20,988 nucleotides of DNA, taken from positions 1-20,988 of the forward strand of contig JAWQRM010000619.1 of assembly GCA_033557675.1 (NCBI GenBank), read 5' to 3'. The notes below the pieces were generated by a model. It made no database searches. It had not been told where the DNA came from and saw only the letters and a list, made by a program, of their open reading frames with translations. Position numbers and translations under genes: made by a program. Below are positions 18,686 to 20,988 of the stretch, piece after piece (within the stretch, counting starts at the first letter, position 1; each line of letters starts with the position of its first letter). This DNA is from Coptodactyla brooksi. Its lineage: Eukaryota > Arthropoda > Insecta > Coleoptera > Scarabaeidae.

Positions 18686-20606
18686 AGCTTTTATTAATAC
18701 AACTCAAAACAAAGTTAAACAGGATTATTTTGGTATGTTTCAACAATATACGATTAAATCAATTAATAAGTTACACATACAGCATAGCACGTATACTGTA
18801 CTAGCCATAATATATTGTTTTTTAGTTTTTTATATCTTTTTTTCATTCTTATCGAATTAGTCTAAAATTTTTCAGGTAAATTGAAAATTATGAAAAAACG
18901 GTACGTCAAAAAACCACCAATTTTAACTTCTATCGCATCGAACCCTCTTTGATACGGTTTTAGATTGTTTCCAGTGGTTTAGATGCCAACGAACTAATAT
19001 AGCTCGAAAATTGCAAGAAAAACGTTTGAAGTCCATCTTACAAAACTGCATTTTCTACGAAATATCAATTTTTCCTAATTAGCATTGAATCATAACTCTG
19101 TAACATTTCAGCTGATTTGGTTAACTTTCGAGAAAGTTATGAAGAAATTTCAAAAATATTACTAAAAACAATATCTTTATGGCCAGTAACTGTATAGTAG
19201 TATAAGGCCACATGGTAACAGTTCTTTATTATTTCACATCTAAAGATTATGTTCATTTGGGTAATATGTAGGTCATAATCCACTTCAAACAATGTAAATC
19301 AAATAGTTAAACTTTATTAGAAGAAGAGGAATACTTGGAAATAAGTATTTAGGGGGAATAAAGTTTGGAAATAATTTTTAAAGGTAATCAAAATAATTTT
19401 CCCAAATTTTGGTTACAACTTCAATTTGCACATTGAACTTTGAGTGAAAGAGCCATTGAAGTATTACTTATTTAGCATAAAGTGTTTTAGATGAAATAGG
19501 TTTTAAAGTGGGGTTTGTATAATTCCTAGTATACAAATCAATGATGAAATCAATGTAGACCTATGGTGACCAATTATGGCATTCAACTAGTGATTCCAAT
19601 ATTGAAATATTACAGCGTTTTATATAAATAATAAAATTCTGCATTAAGATCTAAAAATCTCCACTATAAAATAGGAAACAGCCTCCTTCAGCCAATGCTA
19701 TCAGCCCAGTCTCAGTCGGCTAATATTTTTACTAAAAATATTTATATGTTTTCTTCCTTGCTTCGTCTTGCATGTTATTTTACTTGTGGTCGACATGTTT
19801 CAGCTTTTCGCTATTTCCAAGATTCGATTCAATACAAACAGATTGTAGAAACCAAGGAGTTAAATAAAAAAAATATAGATTATAGAACTGAAATTTTAGA
19901 TATTTCTTTATACCCCGACATTATTAATACTACTTAACTAACAAATTACTGTAAGCGAACTATCGCTCAGATAAAATAAAAGTGGCTTGTAACCTACATG
20001 TGAGAAATATTCCACTAGAACCAATTAATGTTTAACGACCATAACTTACAATAAATAATGTTAATGCATTTTCTTTTATTGAACGTTAACGATTAAATAA
20101 AAGGACATTCCAGAGATAAAAGATACATGCTATAAAACCCCATAAATATCTTTTTTTAGATGCTGCAATTTATAGACATTGCACAATTCTAAATTCCACA
20201 AAGTCCATTGATTATGATCTCCCTCTAGAAAGATCTTTTTTTACAGTTATGGCAGTTTATAACTGGATTTGCCGCTCACTCTGCTTTATGGAAATAGGTG
20301 CACGCCTCTGATATACACGAGAACGTAACGCGATAACTGGCTACGTCATTAAGTCGCCACAGTTCATTAGCGGACGTTTTTCAGAAATGGGCGTTTTCTT
20401 ATGAAACGGCACCTAATGGGGGTCATAATGGGAAAAATCAATCTTGAGCTGGTAATTGTCACAAATGATGAAAAACAACGATTTTTCACTGAAATCTCTA
20501 GGAAGAAATGCTTATAAGACATTAAAGTTGTGGACTTGGAACCTTTAGCTTCGTAACAAGTCACTACTACACCAAAATTGGAAAACAACTAGTCGATGCA
20601 CGTTTC
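18686..20606. other. 1.9-kb non-coding stretch
   Basis: No gene recognised. It contains a third copy of a short repeat (18746-18780, see 16836). GGCTACGTCATTAAGTCG (20339-20356) resembles the inner left terminal repeat of the 1.97-kb element (10039-10056; 15 of 18). The plus frame 19695-19937 and the minus frame 20367-20588 carry no convincing motif. Confidence 0.5.
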
Positions 20607-20680
20607 GCTAACCAAGTTAGTATTATCGGGAGTGATGGAAGGTAGATCTGTCCTTCATCGCTCCTGATGATGCTAACTTG
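20607..20680. mobile_element. Fold-back mini-element, copy 2
   Basis: Left arm 20613-20642 and right arm 20652-20680 pair at about 25 of 29 positions (CAAGTTAG-AT-ATC-GGAG-GATG), leaving a 9-nt centre. The left boundary GCTAACCAAGTTAGTAT matches the reverse complement of the right arm of copy 1 (3786-3820). It lies about 40 bp before the start of the right-edge mariner. Confidence 0.68.
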
Positions 20681-20721
20681 TGTGGATTAGACTAATCGAT
20701 CTCACCCTTTTGCTTATCGTA

Positions 20722-20988
20722 CGAGGGTTGTCTTTTATGTTTCGGGATTTGGCAACCCTGGTGTTGCAATCTGGCAACTGACAGCTCTATCGTAAAGTTA
20801 GACGTTTTTGAGGTTATACGTACTCAGAACGTTTTGACATACGAGCGCTATTTGTGTTGTGTACAGTAAGTTAAAAGATTCATCTGCCCCCAAAAATGGA
20901 ATTAAATCGTGAACATTTTCGTGCGATTATTTTTTACAACTTTCGACGTGGATTAACTCAGCAACAGTGCATGGATGAACTTAATTCA
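20722..20988 (+). mobile_element. 5' part of a mariner element, cut by the window edge
   Basis: TA at 20720-20721 is followed by CGAGGGTTGTCTTTTATGTT, which has the form of a mariner inverted-repeat start. About 170 bases later comes a transposase ORF in the same orientation. The untranslated leader is GC-richer than the surroundings (GGCAACCCTGGTGTTGC and related words). The 3' end lies outside the window, so the inverted repeat cannot be checked here. It belongs to a different mariner lineage from copies A, B and C. Confidence 0.75.
20896..20988 (+). CDS. Mariner transposase, N-terminus (partial, open)
   Basis: ATG 20896-20898 in the context CAAAAATGG opens a frame of 31 codons with no stop to the window end. 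The protein begins MELNREHFRAIIFYNFRRG and continues LTQQQCMDEL, the first helix of the mariner N-terminal DNA-binding domain (HTH_48 type: RxxIxYxFRRGLTxxQCxxEL). The enzyme would bind its inverted repeats and cut and paste the element at TA sites in the nucleus. Unlike every other transposase in this window, the visible part has no damage. Whether the remaining 310 or so codons are intact cannot be known from here. Confidence 0.85.
   Translation, partial: MELNREHFRAIIFYNFRRGLTQQQCMDELNS

Noticed and set aside
19695..19937. Plus-strand ORF with QSANIFTKNIYMFSSLLRL, reminiscent of the C-terminal QxADIFTK motif of copia-like polyproteins
   Set aside because: Only about ten residues fit, no other copia block lies upstream or downstream, and composition is AT-driven. 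Too weak to call a retroelement.

Overview
The window is eukaryotic, AT-rich, non-coding DNA, most likely from an insect or other arthropod. There is no operon structure, no ribosome binding sites and no long intact ORF. What is recognisable is a dense layer of decayed class II (cut-and-paste) DNA transposons of types typical of insect genomes: several mariner/Tc1-type families, piggyBac, Tigger/pogo and hAT. I found no host gene, tRNA, rRNA or CRISPR array. The species cannot be named from this sequence. The absence of retroelement coding sequence is also only what I could see by eye.

Layout. 0.6-1.5 kb: a piggyBac transposase remnant on the minus strand with two large internal deletions. 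2.6-3.3 kb: a Tigger/pogo-like (DDE_1) transposase remnant on the plus strand. 1.6-4.4 kb also holds a cluster of perfect short-loop hairpins, the strongest with 31-bp arms around a 2-nt loop at 4350-4413. 5.86-5.95 kb: one terminus of a mariner family. 6.3-7.1 kb: a Tc1-like transposase pseudogene, minus strand. 7.2-8.85 kb: two rearranged mariner copies (C and A) with an unusual tandem array grown from their own coding sequence. 10.0-12.0 kb: a 1.97-kb DNA transposon delimited by about 31-bp inverted repeats, with a broken transposase. 12.67-13.37 kb: mariner copy B in the opposite orientation, carrying the same rearranged interior as A and C. 15.5-16.5 kb: a second Tc1-like remnant (minus strand), an AT-rich duplicated tract and a third transposase tail (plus strand). 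17.07 kb: a 68-bp inverted-repeat mini-element. 17.8-18.7 kb: a hAT (ZBED/SCAND3-like) transposase remnant, plus strand. 20.6 kb: a fold-back element related to one at 3.75 kb. 20.72 kb to the end: the 5' end of a different, better preserved mariner whose ORF is open to the window edge.

The genes do not work together in a pathway. Apart from the last element, every transposase is interrupted by stops, frameshifts or deletions. The most interesting structure is the mariner A/B/C group. The codons for the helix-turn-helix motif QNWFAKF have expanded into TTTGCAAAATTT-type repeats. These alternate with a segment from the far side of an internal deletion (YCHQLDKLHD), and the rearranged form exists in three places.
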